A stretch of DNA of 64,000 nt from Streptomyces colonosanans (GCF_001866645.1 NZ_MLYP01000021.1:1-64000), one strand, 5' to 3'; counted from the stretch's first letter, positions 27,832 through 37,600 are shown. A program made the numbers and translations. Notes: generated by a model not told the origin, from the letters alone.

Positions 27832-28172
27832 ATGGACGTCGTCGCACTCCTCCCCCGCCTCCATCTCCTGCGCTTCGCGGTCGGCCAGGCCTGTCTCCGG
27901 GGCGACGACGACGGGTTGACCCTCGTCGACGCCGGTCCCATCTTCCCGCGCACGGCGTGCTGTTCACGGGCGACGCGGTCGCGGCCTCCCCTATGGACGG
28001 CAGCGTCATGCTCGGTGTCTTCAATCTCGACCGGGCCCATGCCGTCCGCTCGTTCCAGCGCCTCGCGACGCTCGACACGGACGTGGCCTGCTTCGGCCAC
28101 GGCGACCCGGTCCTGGACAACTCGGCGGACGCGCTTGGGAAAGCGGCGGACACGTACGAGGCCCGGCCCTGA
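27832..28172 (+). pseudogene. Metallo-beta-lactamase-fold hydrolase with internal deletion
   Basis: From ATG 27832 the frame gives the MBL N-terminus (LHLLRFAVGQACLRG, then LTLVDAGPI), and within about 10 codons similarity jumps in another frame to the late part of the fold: HGVLFTGDAVAASP, then ACFGHGDPVL. The HxHxDH metal loop and about 300 bases are gone, and a frameshift accompanies the join near 27945. Only the late aspartate (TGD) and histidine (GHG) ligands remain. It cannot be active. Confidence 0.82.
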
Positions 28173-28183
28173 AGATGGAGGCC

Positions 28184-29236
28184 ATGTCCGACACCGCGCG
28201 CCTCGCCGCCCACAGTGACATCGCCACCGCGCTCGCCCTCGTCAGCGATCGTGATCTCGCCGCACTGGTGGCGTCGGGCACGCCACTCGGCGTCGGGATC
28301 GGCGGGCGTTCCGCCCTGATCGAGGTGGAGGACAGGAAGGTCTTCGTGAAGCGGGTGCCGCTGACGGATGTGGAACGGCTGCCCGAGCACGTACGGTCCA
28401 CGGCGAATCTCTTCGAGGTGCCTCCCGTCTTCCACTACGGCCTCGGCAGTCCCGGCATCGGCGCCTGGCGTGAACTGGCCGTGCACATCATGACCACGAA
28501 CTGGGTGTTGTCCGGTCAGTTCTCCGGCTACCCGCTCATGCACCACTGGCGGGTGCTCCCCGACACGCCTCAGCCCCTCCACGAGGAACTGGCCGACGTG
28601 GAGCGGGTCGTCGCCTACTGGGGCGGCGCTTCCCAGGTGCGCGATCGGATCGAGGCACTGCGCACGGCCACCGCGAACGTGACGCTGTTCCTGGAGTACC
28701 TGCCGCACACCGTCCACGAGTGGCTCGGCGCACAGCTCGCCTCGGGCGACGCCGACACCGCGTGCGCCTTGGTCGAGCAGCAACTGAGGGAGAGCGCCGA
28801 CTTCCTGCGGGCGCACGGGCTCGTGCACTTCGACGCCCACTTCGAGAACGTCCTCACCGACGGTCGACGCCTCTACCTCGCCGACTACGGCCTCTCTCTG
28901 ACCTCCCGCTTCCGGCTGACGCCCGAGGAACGCGACTTCCTCGACCGCCACGACGGCTACGACCACGCGTACACGGCCGCCCAACTCGTCAACTGGCTGG
29001 TGACCGCCCTGTACAGGTACGGAAGGCAGGAGCGCGACGCCTTCGTGCGCGCCTGTGCCGAGGGGGCACGCCCCGAGGGCATTCCGCCCACCGCCGCGGG
29101 GATCATCACCCGTTACGCACCGCTGACCGCCGTCCGCGCCGACTTCGTCCGCCGGCTCCTGGACGAGAGCCGATGGACCCCGTACCCGTACGAGAAGCTC
29201 CAGGACGCCTACAGCAGCTGCACCGTCTCCGCGTAG
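28184..29236 (+). CDS. Protein-kinase-like phosphotransferase
   Basis: The 350 residues show a kinase-like fold with a catalytic loop HFDAHFEN (H215, D217, N222) and LADYG (D234) in place of DFG. The N-lobe has VGIGGRSALIEVEDRKVFVK, where the final lysine fits the ATP-lysine position. It is short and lacks the usual APE element, so it may act on a small molecule like aminoglycoside phosphotransferases, or on protein. ATG 28184 has GGAGG 5 bases before it, preferred to the ATG at 28175. The 3' end overlaps that of the convergent Opp ATPase gene by 28 bases. Confidence 0.75.
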   Translation: MSDTARLAAHSDIATALALVSDRDLAALVASGTPLGVGIGGRSALIEVEDRKVFVKRVPLTDVERLPEHVRSTANLFEVPPVFHYGLGSPGIGAWRELAVHIMTTNWVLSGQFSGYPLMHHWRVLPDTPQPLHEELADVERVVAYWGGASQVRDRIEALRTATANVTLFLEYLPHTVHEWLGAQLASGDADTACALVEQQLRESADFLRAHGLVHFDAHFENVLTDGRRLYLADYGLSLTSRFRLTPEERDFLDRHDGYDHAYTAAQLVNWLVTALYRYGRQERDAFVRACAEGARPEGIPPTAAGIITRYAPLTAVRADFVRRLLDESRWTPYPYEKLQDAYSSCTVSA

Positions 29237-30279
29237 TGGCAGGCGACCGGGTTCCCGCCGCCCCGGTCGATCAGCTCCGGGACCTGCTCGACGCAGGAGG
29301 TGCGCTCGCTCTCGGTCAGCTGGTGGGCGAACTTGGGGCAGCGGGTGCGGAAGCGGCAGCCGCTCGGCGGTCGGATCGGGCTCGGTACATCGCCCTGGAC
29401 CGTGATCCGTTTCCGGGCCCGTTCCTTGCGCGGGTCGGGCAGGGGGATCGCGGAGACGAGGGCCTGGGTGTAGGGGTGTGCGGGGCGGGCGAACAACTCG
29501 CGTGCGGGTGCGATCTCCACCAGGTGGCCCAGGTACATGACGGCGACCCGGCCGGCGACATGGCGCATCACCGACAGGTCGTGGGCCACGAAGAGGAAGG
29601 ACAGCCCGAGTTCGCTCTGCAGGTCCATCAGCAGGTTGAGGACGCCCGCCTGGATCGACACGTCGAGGGCCGACACCGGTTCGTCCAGGACGACCACCTT
29701 GGGGCGCAGGGCCAACGCCCGTGCGATACCGATGCGTTGACGCTGACCGCCGGAGAACTCGTGCGCGAAGCGGTTGCCGTGCTCGGGGTTGAGGCCGACC
29801 AGGCGGAGCAGTTCACGCACCTCGTCGCGGGCGCCGGGGCCATAGCGGCCGTGGATGCGCAGGGGCTCGGCGACGATCTCGTGCACGGTGATCCGCGGAT
29901 CCAGGGAGGCATAGGGGTCCTGGAAGACGATCTGCAACTCGCGGCGCAGTGGCCGCATCTGGCGTCTGCTCAGTCCGGTCAGTTCACGGCCGCGGTAGAC
30001 GACCTGGCCCGAGGTCGCCTTCTCCAGGCCCAGCACCGTGCGCGAGGTCGTCGTCTTGCCGGAGCCCGACTCCCCTACCAGGCCGAGGGTCTCGTTCTCG
30101 TGCAGGTCGAAGGAGACGCCGCAGACAGCGTGGACGTCTCCCACTCGTCGGCGTATCACACCGCGGGACATGACCGGGAAGTGCTTGACCAGGTCGCGGA
30201 CCTGGAGAACGGGCTCGCCGGTGCCGCCGTGGCCGGGAAGCGGGGGCAGCGGTGCGGCTGCCTGCACGGGCGCGCTCAT
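29209..30279 (-). CDS. Oligopeptide ABC transporter ATP-binding protein (OppF/DppF type)
   Basis: This 356-residue ATPase has Walker [13 protein letters not shown], signature [15 protein letters not shown], Walker [13 protein letters not shown], and the C-terminal oligopeptide/dipeptide extension with the cysteine pair region [10 protein letters not shown]. It is the last gene of a five-gene operon and overlaps the preceding ATPase gene by 4 bases. It would power peptide import with its OppD partner. Its 3' end overlaps that of the convergent kinase-like gene. Confidence 0.9.
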   Translation of the reverse strand: MSAPVQAAAPLPPLPGHGGTGEPVLQVRDLVKHFPVMSRGVIRRRVGDVHAVCGVSFDLHENETLGLVGESGSGKTTTSRTVLGLEKATSGQVVYRGRELTGLSRRQMRPLRRELQIVFQDPYASLDPRITVHEIVAEPLRIHGRYGPGARDEVRELLRLVGLNPEHGNRFAHEFSGGQRQRIGIARALALRPKVVVLDEPVSALDVSIQAGVLNLLMDLQSELGLSFLFVAHDLSVMRHVAGRVAVMYLGHLVEIAPARELFARPAHPYTQALVSAIPLPDPRKERARKRITVQGDVPSPIRPPSGCRFRTRCPKFAHQLTESERTSCVEQVPELIDRGGGNPVACHYAETVQLL

Positions 30280-31397
30280 AGGGAGTCCTCCTCGGGTTGC
30301 CCGGTGGATGTCGCGTCGGCGAAGCGGGCCAGGGCCTCGGAGTCAGCGCCGGCGGTGTCGAAGACCTGCTCGGCCCCGGTGTCGACGAGTTCCTCGGCGA
30401 AGTGACAGGCGCTGAGATGACTGTCGCGCCCGGCGGGACGGAGCGGCGGCTCGTCGCTGTCGCAGACGTCCCGGCGCATCGGGCAGCGGGGCGAGAAGGG
30501 GCAGCCCGGCGGCAGGTTCAGCAGCGACGGCGGCGATCCAGTGATGGGTGTGAGCCGTTCTTCCTCGCGGTCCAGCCGGGGCAGTGAGCCGAGCAGGCCG
30601 AGGGTGTAGGGCATGCGCGGGGTGTAGAAGATGTCCTCGACGGAGCCTGTCTCCACGATCCGGCCCGCGTACATGACCGCGACCCGGTCCGTGTGGCCCG
30701 CCACCACACCCAGATCGTGGGTGATGAGAACGAGGGCCGCTCCGGTCTCGGCGCGGGCGGTCTCCAACGCGTCCAGGATCTGCGCCTGTACGGTCACGTC
30801 GAGCGCGGTGGTCGGCTCGTCGGCGATGATCACGTCGGGGTCGTTGGCCATGGCGATGGCGATGACGACCCGTTGGCGCATGCCGCCGGACAGTTCATGC
30901 GGGTAGTTGTCGACGCGCCGCTCGGGGCTGGGGATGCCGACCGTGCCGAGGAGCTCGACCGCCCGCGTCCGGGCGTCCCGGGCCTTCAGGTCCGGATGGT
31001 GCCGCTGCAGGGTCTCGGCGATCTGGAAGCCGACGGTGTAGACCGGGTTGAGGGAGGTCATCGGGTCCTGGAAGATCATCGCGATGCCCTTGCCGCGGAT
31101 GTCCGACAGACGCCCATCGGGCAGACCGAGCAGTTCGGTGCCCTCGAACCGCACCGAGCCGCGCACCTTCGCGGTGGCCGGCAGCAGCCCCATCACGGCC
31201 ATGGCCGTGACCGACTTCCCGGCCCCGGACTCGCCGACGATCCCGAGCGACTCACCCCGGCCGAGGCTATAGCCGACACCGCGTACGGCCCGTACGATCC
31301 CGTCCTCGGTGGGGAACTCCACGCCGAGGCCGTCGACTTCGAGAACGGCGTCGTTGGCGGCGCCCGCCCGTACGCCCTCACTGCTCGTGGTCGTCAC
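30276..31397 (-). CDS. Oligopeptide ABC transporter ATP-binding protein (OppD/DppD type)
   Basis: The 373 residues show Walker [13 protein letters not shown], signature [16 protein letters not shown], Walker [15 protein letters not shown], and the family C-terminus with [15 protein letters not shown]. It forms the second half of the ATPase dimer. Its start overlaps the upstream permease stop by 4 bases and its end overlaps the OppF-type start by 4 bases, so all are translationally coupled. Confidence 0.9.
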   Translation of the reverse strand: MTTTSSEGVRAGAANDAVLEVDGLGVEFPTEDGIVRAVRGVGYSLGRGESLGIVGESGAGKSVTAMAVMGLLPATAKVRGSVRFEGTELLGLPDGRLSDIRGKGIAMIFQDPMTSLNPVYTVGFQIAETLQRHHPDLKARDARTRAVELLGTVGIPSPERRVDNYPHELSGGMRQRVVIAIAMANDPDVIIADEPTTALDVTVQAQILDALETARAETGAALVLITHDLGVVAGHTDRVAVMYAGRIVETGSVEDIFYTPRMPYTLGLLGSLPRLDREEERLTPITGSPPSLLNLPPGCPFSPRCPMRRDVCDSDEPPLRPAGRDSHLSACHFAEELVDTGAEQVFDTAGADSEALARFADATSTGQPEEDSL

Positions 31398-32314
31398 TGT
31401 CGCACCCTTTGCTGCCGGGGGTCGAAGGCGTCGCGCAGCCCGTCGCCGATGAAGTTGATGGTCAGGGCGATCGCGATGATGAAGGCGCCGGGGATGTAGA
31501 AGAGCCAGGGCCGGGTGGTGACCGCCGTCTGGGCCTGGGAGACCAGCAGCCCCAGGGAGGTGTCGGGCGGCTGGACACCGAAGCCGAGGAAGGACAGAGC
31601 GGTCTCCGTGAGGATGCCGGTGGCCACCAGCACGGTCGCATTCACGATGATGGGGCCGAGCGAGTTCGGCAGCAGGTGCCGGAAGATGATCCGCACGTCG
31701 GAGGCGCCGAGCGCCCGTGCCGCCTCCACGAACTCCTTCTCACGCAGCGACAACACCGTGGAACGCACGACACGGGACACGTACGCCCAGGTCAAGCCCG
31801 CGATGACGATCGCGATCCAGTACCAGTCGCCGCCTGTGCGCGAGGAGATGACCAGGGCGATCGCGAACAGCGGCAGCGTCAGGACCAGATCCGTGATGCG
31901 CATCATGACCGCGTCGACGATGCCCCGGTAGAAGCCCGCGATGGCACCCCACACCGCGCCGAGCAGGGTGGATCCCAGGGCGGTCAGGATGGCGATCTTG
32001 AGCGAGGTCTGGGTACCGCGCATGACCTGGGCGTAGGAGTCGTACCCGGAGGAGTTGGTGCCGAACGGGTGCTTGGCCGACGGGGCCTGGGAGTTGTCGG
32101 GGGTGTACTTCTGGTACGAGTAGTGCCACAGGTGTGGGCCGATGAACGCCCACAGCAGGATCAGCAGGAAGACGGCCAGGCTGATCATCGCGGCCCGGTG
32201 GCGCAGGAAGCGGCGCAGGATCAGCTGGGTCTGGCTGCGCTGCTTCACAGTGAACTCGTTTTCGGACCGCGGCACTTCGGTGCCCGGGGATCCGGGTGCC
32301 TGGATGTCAGTCAT
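31394..32314 (-). CDS. Oligopeptide ABC transporter permease (OppC/DppC type)
   Basis: The 306-residue permease has an N-terminal cytoplasmic tail, an OppC-N segment (RHRAAMISLAVFLLILLWAF), about six membrane helices, and the coupling motif EAARALGASDVRIIFRHLLP. ATG 32314 is chosen because it overlaps the previous stop by 8 bases and gives the family-typical tail; the upstream ATG at 32341 would overlap much more. It pairs with the OppB-type permease. Confidence 0.88.
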   Translation of the reverse strand: MTDIQAPGSPGTEVPRSENEFTVKQRSQTQLILRRFLRHRAAMISLAVFLLILLWAFIGPHLWHYSYQKYTPDNSQAPSAKHPFGTNSSGYDSYAQVMRGTQTSLKIAILTALGSTLLGAVWGAIAGFYRGIVDAVMMRITDLVLTLPLFAIALVISSRTGGDWYWIAIVIAGLTWAYVSRVVRSTVLSLREKEFVEAARALGASDVRIIFRHLLPNSLGPIIVNATVLVATGILTETALSFLGFGVQPPDTSLGLLVSQAQTAVTTRPWLFYIPGAFIIAIALTINFIGDGLRDAFDPRQQRVRQ

Positions 32315-33293
32315 AGCGGATCCTCGGGTCGAGTACGGCATAGAGGAGATCGGCGATGAGGTTCAGCCCGATGACGATCACTGCGGACAGCAGCAACCAC
32401 GCCATGGTCCGGTAGACGTCGATGGTCGTGACCGCCTGGACCAGCATCTCGCCCATGCCGTGCCACTGGAAGATCGTCTCTGTGACCACGGCCCCACCGA
32501 GGATGATCCCGATGTCGAGGGCGACGACGGTGGTGAGCGGGATGAGGGCGGTGCGCAGGGCGTGCCGGGTCATGACCCTTCCGCGGCGCAGCCCCTTGGC
32601 GCGGGCCAGGCGGACATAGTCGCTGCCCAGGACCTCCAGCATGGACGCGCGGGTGTAGCGGGTCCAGGAGGCGAAGGAGACCAGGGCGAGGGTGATGGTG
32701 GGCAGGACGAGGTGACCGACGTGGTCGGTGAACTGGTTCCAGGTGGTGTCGACTTCGAGGTACGGCGACTTCTCGCCGATCGTGCCGAGGAACTGGCTGC
32801 CGGTCTGCTGGTTGTACCAGATGCCGGCCTGTTTGAGCAGAACGGCGAACCAGAACACCGGCATGGCGAGGAACAGGAAGCCGAAGAAGGTGATGACGTA
32901 GTCGGCGACGGAGTACTGACGGATCGCGCTGAACACCCCGAACAGCACGGCCAGCAGCAGGGCGATGATCATCGCCGCGGCAACCAGGGTGACGGTCACC
33001 CGGAAACGGGTGAACAGGTCGTGCCCGATGTCCAGGTTGGGCTGTACAGAGGGGCCGAAGTCGCCGTGCAGGACTCCGGTGATCCAGTTCCAGTAGCGCT
33101 CCGCGACCGGTTGGTCGGCGTGGATGTGCCGCGCGAACGCGGCCACGGCTGCCTTGCTCGGGGCGGGCTGCCGTGAGACGGCGAAGTTGGCCACGGGGTC
33201 GCCGGCGTTGACGACCACGAGGAACACCACGAACGTCGAGGCGATCAGTACGGGTATGGAGACGAGGAGGCGGCGCACAGTGTAGGCGAGCAT
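32307..33293 (-). CDS. Oligopeptide ABC transporter permease (OppB/DppB type)
   Basis: The 328 residues begin with MLAYTVRRLLVSIPVLIAST, the hallmark of OppB/DppB permeases, and carry about six helices with the coupling motif RLARAKGLRRGRVMTRHALR. A large extracytoplasmic region follows the first helix. ATG 33293 lies 124 bases after the stop of the binding protein gene, a gap large enough for an internal hairpin but none is clear, so co-transcription is likely. Confidence 0.9.
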   Translation of the reverse strand: MLAYTVRRLLVSIPVLIASTFVVFLVVVNAGDPVANFAVSRQPAPSKAAVAAFARHIHADQPVAERYWNWITGVLHGDFGPSVQPNLDIGHDLFTRFRVTVTLVAAAMIIALLLAVLFGVFSAIRQYSVADYVITFFGFLFLAMPVFWFAVLLKQAGIWYNQQTGSQFLGTIGEKSPYLEVDTTWNQFTDHVGHLVLPTITLALVSFASWTRYTRASMLEVLGSDYVRLARAKGLRRGRVMTRHALRTALIPLTTVVALDIGIILGGAVVTETIFQWHGMGEMLVQAVTTIDVYRTMAWLLLSAVIVIGLNLIADLLYAVLDPRIRYD

Positions 33294-33417
33294 GCGGTCT
33301 TCTCTCGAAGGGCCGGTGGGAGGCCGTCCGGTGCGGGGTACCGCCCGGTGCGGCGGGGTCCGGCCCCGGTGTCGCCGGGGCCGGACTCTTGCGCCTGTGC
33401 GTGCTGAGCCGGGTCTG

Positions 33418-35238
33418 CTACTTCTTCAGGCCCCACTCGGCAATGTTGTACGGCGGGCCCACGTTCGTGGCGTTGTCCCGCATGTTCACCCACCGTGTCT
33501 GCACCGCGAGGAACGTCGGCTTCTGGTACAGCGGCAGAACGTAGGCGTCCTTCGCCATGAGGGCGTCCGCCTGGTTGAGGAGGCTTGCCGCCTTGGTGGG
33601 GTCGAGCTCGCCGACGGCCTCGTTGACGAGCTTGTCGACCTCCTTGTTGCTGTAGCCGCCGTAGTTGCCACCGCCTCCGGTGACCCAGTTCTGCTGCGCG
33701 TTGGCGCCCGGGAACGGTGACCCGACCCAAGCGAAGACGATGATGTCGTACTGGTGCCCGGTGAGGACCGTGCCGAGGTCGGCGGCGCCGATCGGCTTGA
33801 TGGTGACCTTGATGCCGAGGGACGCGAGGGCGCTCTGCAGGATCTGGCACTCGCTCTGCCGAATCTGGTTGCCGGTCGTGTAGCGGCAGTTGAAGGGTCC
33901 TACCGCCTTGCCGTCCGGGGTCTTCAGCGCCGTACCGACTCCGGTGAACTTGGCGTCGGTCAGGTACTGCTTGGCCTTGGCGACATCTCCCGAACCCTGC
34001 CCCGTGCCGGTGACGACGTCCTGGTAACTCGACTGTACGGGCATGTAGTTGTGGTTGCCGAGCGGCTTCACGTTCGGATCGAACTGGCCGACCGTCTTGG
34101 ACATGATGTCCTTGATGCTGATGGCCGTGAATATCGCCTTACGCAGCGGCAGGTACTTGCCGAGCGCGGGGTTGTGCAGGTTGAGGTCGAAGTGTTCCCA
34201 GGTCAGCCCGGCGCCGATGGTGTACGTGACGTTCGGGATCGCCTTGATCTGATTGACCAGGTCCACCTCGGGCTGCGGGTAGATCCCCTGCACCTCGTTG
34301 TTGCGCAGGGCGGTCGGCTCCTGCGTGGCGTCCGTGATCACCTTGAAGATGAGCCGCTGCAGGGACGGCTTGTGCGCGCCCCACCACTTGGGGTCGGGGA
34401 CGAACGTGGCGTGGTCGTTGTCCGTCCAGTCCTGCAACTTGTACGGGCCGGCCGTCGCGTACTTGCTGGGCGGAGTCTTCCCGAAGTACTGCCAGCCCTG
34501 GGTCATCTGAGTGCCCGTCATGTGCGCGGCATCGCCCACCTTGGCACCGGAGAGCTTCTCGGCGACGTGCGCCGGGTAGAGCGGGTAGCCCGCCCCGAAG
34601 AGCTGCTTCCAGTCGGCGAAGGGCTTGTTCAACACGACGGTGACGGTCTTGCCGCCGTCGGAGCCGGTGACCGACTTGATGCGGTCGTAGCCGGCGGTGC
34701 TCTGCGGCAGACAGCCCTTGGTCTGCGTGGAGTCACTGGCCGGGGGCGGCGGACAGTCCTTGCCGTTGTTGGTGCGCCAGTAGTAGATGAAGTCGTCGGC
34801 GTTGATCGGCGTGCCGTCGTTCCACGACGCCTTCGGGTTGATCTTGTAGACGATGGTCTGCGGGCTGGTGCTCGTCTGGGTCGCCGAGGTCACCAGGTCG
34901 GTGTTGAGTTGGACGCTGAAGTCGGGCTGGGGGACGTAGACCTGAGGCAGGACGACGCTGATGGCCTCGCCGTTCTCAAAGGTGTTGCCGTTGGAGTCCT
35001 GGACCAGCCACTGCTGGATGTTCTTCTCCAGCGTGTAGGTGAACGATCCGCCGGCCTTGGTGGCTCCGGCGTTGCAGGTGTTGGCCTTGCCCTGGGTGCT
35101 GCAGGACGAAAGCCCGCTCGAGCTGGGCTTGTGGGAGCCCCCGCCGCCACCACCATTGCTGTTGCAGGCGGCCAGGGCCAGTGTGAGCCCGGCGGCCAAC
35201 GCAAGGCCCCGGGTGAGGGCCGATGAGTGCGCGCGCAT
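33418..35238 (-). CDS. Oligopeptide-binding lipoprotein (SBP_bac_5 family)
   Basis: The 606-residue solute-binding protein is the first gene of the operon. It has a signal peptide with lipobox LAAC (about residues 21-24), a glycine/serine linker, and the family-5 fold with SWNDGTPINADDFIYYWRTN and NPKASWNDG. ATG 35238 is preceded by AAGGAGGG, which settles it over a start 38 codons upstream at 35352. It would deliver oligopeptides to the permeases. The upstream 238-base gap holds an AT-rich stretch near 35340-35430 that is the probable promoter. Confidence 0.9.
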   Translation of the reverse strand: MRAHSSALTRGLALAAGLTLALAACNSNGGGGGGSHKPSSSGLSSCSTQGKANTCNAGATKAGGSFTYTLEKNIQQWLVQDSNGNTFENGEAISVVLPQVYVPQPDFSVQLNTDLVTSATQTSTSPQTIVYKINPKASWNDGTPINADDFIYYWRTNNGKDCPPPPASDSTQTKGCLPQSTAGYDRIKSVTGSDGGKTVTVVLNKPFADWKQLFGAGYPLYPAHVAEKLSGAKVGDAAHMTGTQMTQGWQYFGKTPPSKYATAGPYKLQDWTDNDHATFVPDPKWWGAHKPSLQRLIFKVITDATQEPTALRNNEVQGIYPQPEVDLVNQIKAIPNVTYTIGAGLTWEHFDLNLHNPALGKYLPLRKAIFTAISIKDIMSKTVGQFDPNVKPLGNHNYMPVQSSYQDVVTGTGQGSGDVAKAKQYLTDAKFTGVGTALKTPDGKAVGPFNCRYTTGNQIRQSECQILQSALASLGIKVTIKPIGAADLGTVLTGHQYDIIVFAWVGSPFPGANAQQNWVTGGGGNYGGYSNKEVDKLVNEAVGELDPTKAASLLNQADALMAKDAYVLPLYQKPTFLAVQTRWVNMRDNATNVGPPYNIAEWGLKK

Positions 35239-35476
35239 GTCCCTCCTTAGCCGGCGGTGAATCCGGCGTGTACGGGCGGCCTGCGGCCGCCAGAGAGATG
35301 AGCTGCGCTTTACGGTAAGGCGGTAGCGTTCCTTCGCAACGTCCCGATTCATACCGGGACGGCATCAATTCGGCTTTGCTTTCGACTCGGAACCACACAT
35401 GCCAGGCAAAGTCAGCAGGTGACAGATATGTCAGACGCATCGTCACCCTCACGCAACTGCACGGGTCTCGAGCGGT

Positions 35477-36520
35477 TCAGCCGACCGGGACGCCCGCCTC
35501 CAGATAGAGCGCCGCGCCGCGTTCACGGGCCCGCAGTGCCCAGCGGAGCCGTTCGTAGCGCACGGGCGGAAGGAGATCGGCCGCCTCCGCCTCCGTGACG
35601 AACCGCCAGCCGCGCAGTTCGGGTCCGGGCAGCAGGAGGCGGGCGGCTTCCTCGCTGTCGAGCCGGCCACCGTCGAAGAGGAGGCGCAGTCCGCCATAGC
35701 CGGGCGGCGCGGGCGGCTCCCAGTCGGCCACGAGCAGCCGGGGGACCTCGTCGAGGGTGATGCCGGTCTCCTCGGCGACCTCGCGTATGCCGGCGCGGGC
35801 AGGAGCCTCGCCGGGTTCGACGACGCCGCCGGGAAACTCCCAGCCGGCCTTGTAGGTGGGGTCGACGAGCAGCACGCGGTCCTGCTCGTCGAAGAGGAGG
35901 ACACCGGCGGCAAGGGTCTCGGCGGTCGGCTCCGGGGTCTGGACGATGTCGCAGACGGGCGCATCGCCGGTGCGGACGGCCTCGGCGATCCTCAGGGCGG
36001 TCTCGTACGGGGTGAGGGCGCTGGTGTCGACGGGGTGCGCGTCCGCGGCGAGCCAGGCGCCGAGGGCGGTGCGATATGGCTCGATGTGGTCGTAGGACCA
36101 TTGGCGGATCCGTATCTCCCCGTCGGGGAGGTCGGGCGGGACTTCCCGGCCTGCTATGCGCTCGCGCAGGATCGTTTCGGCTGGGGCGAGAAGGACATGG
36201 TGTACGGGGATGCGCCGGGAGGCGAGGCCGCCGAAGATCTCGTCGCGGTATTCCTGACGCAGCAAGGTCATCGGAACGATGAGGACGCCGCCGAGCTCCG
36301 AGAACATGGCGGCGGCGGTGTCGATCACGAGCCGTCGCCAGATCGGCAGGTCCTGGAAGTCGCCGACCTCTGCGAGCCGTTTGGGCGGCAGCAGGTGCGT
36401 GAGCGCGCCGCCGATGACCTCGGGGTCGAAGAGCGCGCTGTTCGGGATCAGTTCGATCAGTTCCCGTGCGGTGGTGGTCTTTCCCGCACCGAACGCACCG
36501 TTGATCCAGACGACGGTCAC
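35477..36520 (-). CDS. P-loop kinase-like domain fused to a NUDIX hydrolase
   Basis: This 347-residue fusion has an N-terminal AAA-type P-loop domain (Walker A NGAFGAGKTTTA, K14) that resembles small nucleotide or antibiotic kinases, and a C-terminal NUDIX domain beginning near residue 210 (LAAGVLLFDEQDRVLLVDP) with GWEFPGGVVEPGE and REVAEETGI, an intact Nudix box. GTG 36520 gives MTVVWINGAF and has GAGGGGG upstream; the start at 36649 is not supported. The fusion suggests phosphorylation followed or controlled by pyrophosphate hydrolysis of a nucleotide-like substrate; the substrate is not known. Confidence 0.83.
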   Translation of the reverse strand: MTVVWINGAFGAGKTTTARELIELIPNSALFDPEVIGGALTHLLPPKRLAEVGDFQDLPIWRRLVIDTAAAMFSELGGVLIVPMTLLRQEYRDEIFGGLASRRIPVHHVLLAPAETILRERIAGREVPPDLPDGEIRIRQWSYDHIEPYRTALGAWLAADAHPVDTSALTPYETALRIAEAVRTGDAPVCDIVQTPEPTAETLAAGVLLFDEQDRVLLVDPTYKAGWEFPGGVVEPGEAPARAGIREVAEETGITLDEVPRLLVADWEPPAPPGYGGLRLLFDGGRLDSEEAARLLLPGPELRGWRFVTEAEAADLLPPVRYERLRWALRARERGAALYLEAGVPVG

Positions 36521-36678
36521 GGTTCCCCCTCTTCGGTTGGCCCCCTGAGGCTTGCCCGCTCCACCTTGCCATGGAAACCCGCTACTGATGAGGGCGTGTC
36601 TTCCGGGCCCGCGCACGGCGGCGCCGGCGCCCCCGCCGTCAGGGGACACCGGCGCCGCGGCTTGGGAGCGGCCGCCCG

Positions 36679-36873
36679 TCAGCCGTTCTGCCCCAGCGCG
36701 TCCTCGTTCCCGGCGAGGCTGTCCTGGCCGATGGTGTGGTCGACAGTGCTGAGGGCGTCCTTGACCTGCAGATCACCGAGCGTCTCGTGGTCGGCGGCGT
36801 GCGAGGGGGTGACGGCTGCCACGACGAATCCGGCGGCGAGGGAGGCGATGGCGAGCATGCTGCGCTTCTTCAT
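36679..36873 (-). CDS. Small secreted protein of unknown function
   Basis: From ATG 36873 this encodes 64 residues: a basic start MKKRSMLAIAS, a hydrophobic core LAAGFVVAAV, and a signal-peptidase-like site SHAAD. The mature part is about 37 residues, acidic and polar (LGDLQVKDALSTVDHTIGQD). Cysteine is absent. A weak ACGGGG lies before the start. No family is recognised; it resembles in size and layout the many small exported proteins of streptomycetes. Confidence 0.6.
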   Translation of the reverse strand: MKKRSMLAIASLAAGFVVAAVTPSHAADHETLGDLQVKDALSTVDHTIGQDSLAGNEDALGQNG

Positions 36874-37192
36874 GCCCCGTTCAACTGCGGAACTGCGCCG
36901 GAGGTCACGCACGGCGTGGAACGTCGGTCGACGGGCTCCCGGACACTGGGGTGGCGGCCCTGGCGAGCGGCGTGGGCGTCCCACGGCGGCGCCCGGTAGG
37001 AAACAGGCGCGGCTGCCCCCCGCAACGCGCGCTTACTGCTAGTACTTCATGTGCGTTGACGTACACGGCGAGGCGGCCGACGGGGATTCCGCCCGGAACG
37101 TCGCCGTGGCGTGCACTCCGGCAGCAAAGCCTCGCATTACATCCCCATCTCCCGTATCCATCCATCGACTTGGACGCCTTGGAGGAGACCAG
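36874..37192. other. Intergenic region between divergent small secreted protein and NUDIX genes
   Basis: No gene is seen. A short AT-richer patch near 37030-37060 with CTAGTACTTCATG could be a -10 region for the NUDIX gene. No inverted repeat stands out. Confidence 0.4.
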
Positions 37193-37600
37193 ATGACCGA
37201 GACCACCACCGGCAAGCCCGGCATCAGCGTCGCGATCACCGTGCAGGACGGGAAGGTGCTGATGGTCCGGCGCCGGATCGGCGAGGGCGAGCTCATGTGG
37301 CAGTTCCCGGCCGGCGGTATCGAGGAGGGCGAGGGCGCGGCGGAGGCGGCGGTGCGGGAGACGTTCGAGGTGACCGGCCTTGCCGTGCAGGCGATCCGGC
37401 TCCTCGGAGAGCGCCTCCACCCGAAGACCGGCCTCCCGCTGTCGTACACGGCCTGCGAGGTCGTCAAGGGCGACGCCCGGGTCGCGGACGACGAGGTCGA
37501 CGCCATCGAGTGGGTCACGCACGGCGCACTCGCCGAGTACGTGCCCTCCGGCCTTTTCGGACCGGTGCAGGAGTATCTCGACGAGGTGCTGTCGCGCTGA
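37193..37600 (+). CDS. NUDIX hydrolase with altered Nudix box
   Basis: The 135-residue single-domain NUDIX protein has a GGIEEGEG loop and RETFEVTGL in place of the REUXEEXGU consensus: the third glutamate position of the metal site is valine. The rest of the fold (VAITVQDGKVLMVRRR, YTACEVVKGDA, EWVTHGALAEY) is intact. ATG 37193 is chosen for GGAGGAG upstream. The change is consistent with one GAG to GTG base change. Whether it retains activity is uncertain. It ends before a hairpin shared with the convergent ABC transporter operon. Confidence 0.8.
   Translation: MTETTTGKPGISVAITVQDGKVLMVRRRIGEGELMWQFPAGGIEEGEGAAEAAVRETFEVTGLAVQAIRLLGERLHPKTGLPLSYTACEVVKGDARVADDEVDAIEWVTHGALAEYVPSGLFGPVQEYLDEVLSR

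Noticed and set aside
33754..35226. A 490-codon open frame opposite the oligopeptide-binding protein
   Set aside because: Composition is Val/Arg/Gly-rich with no domain; the minus-strand gene has a lipobox and operon context.
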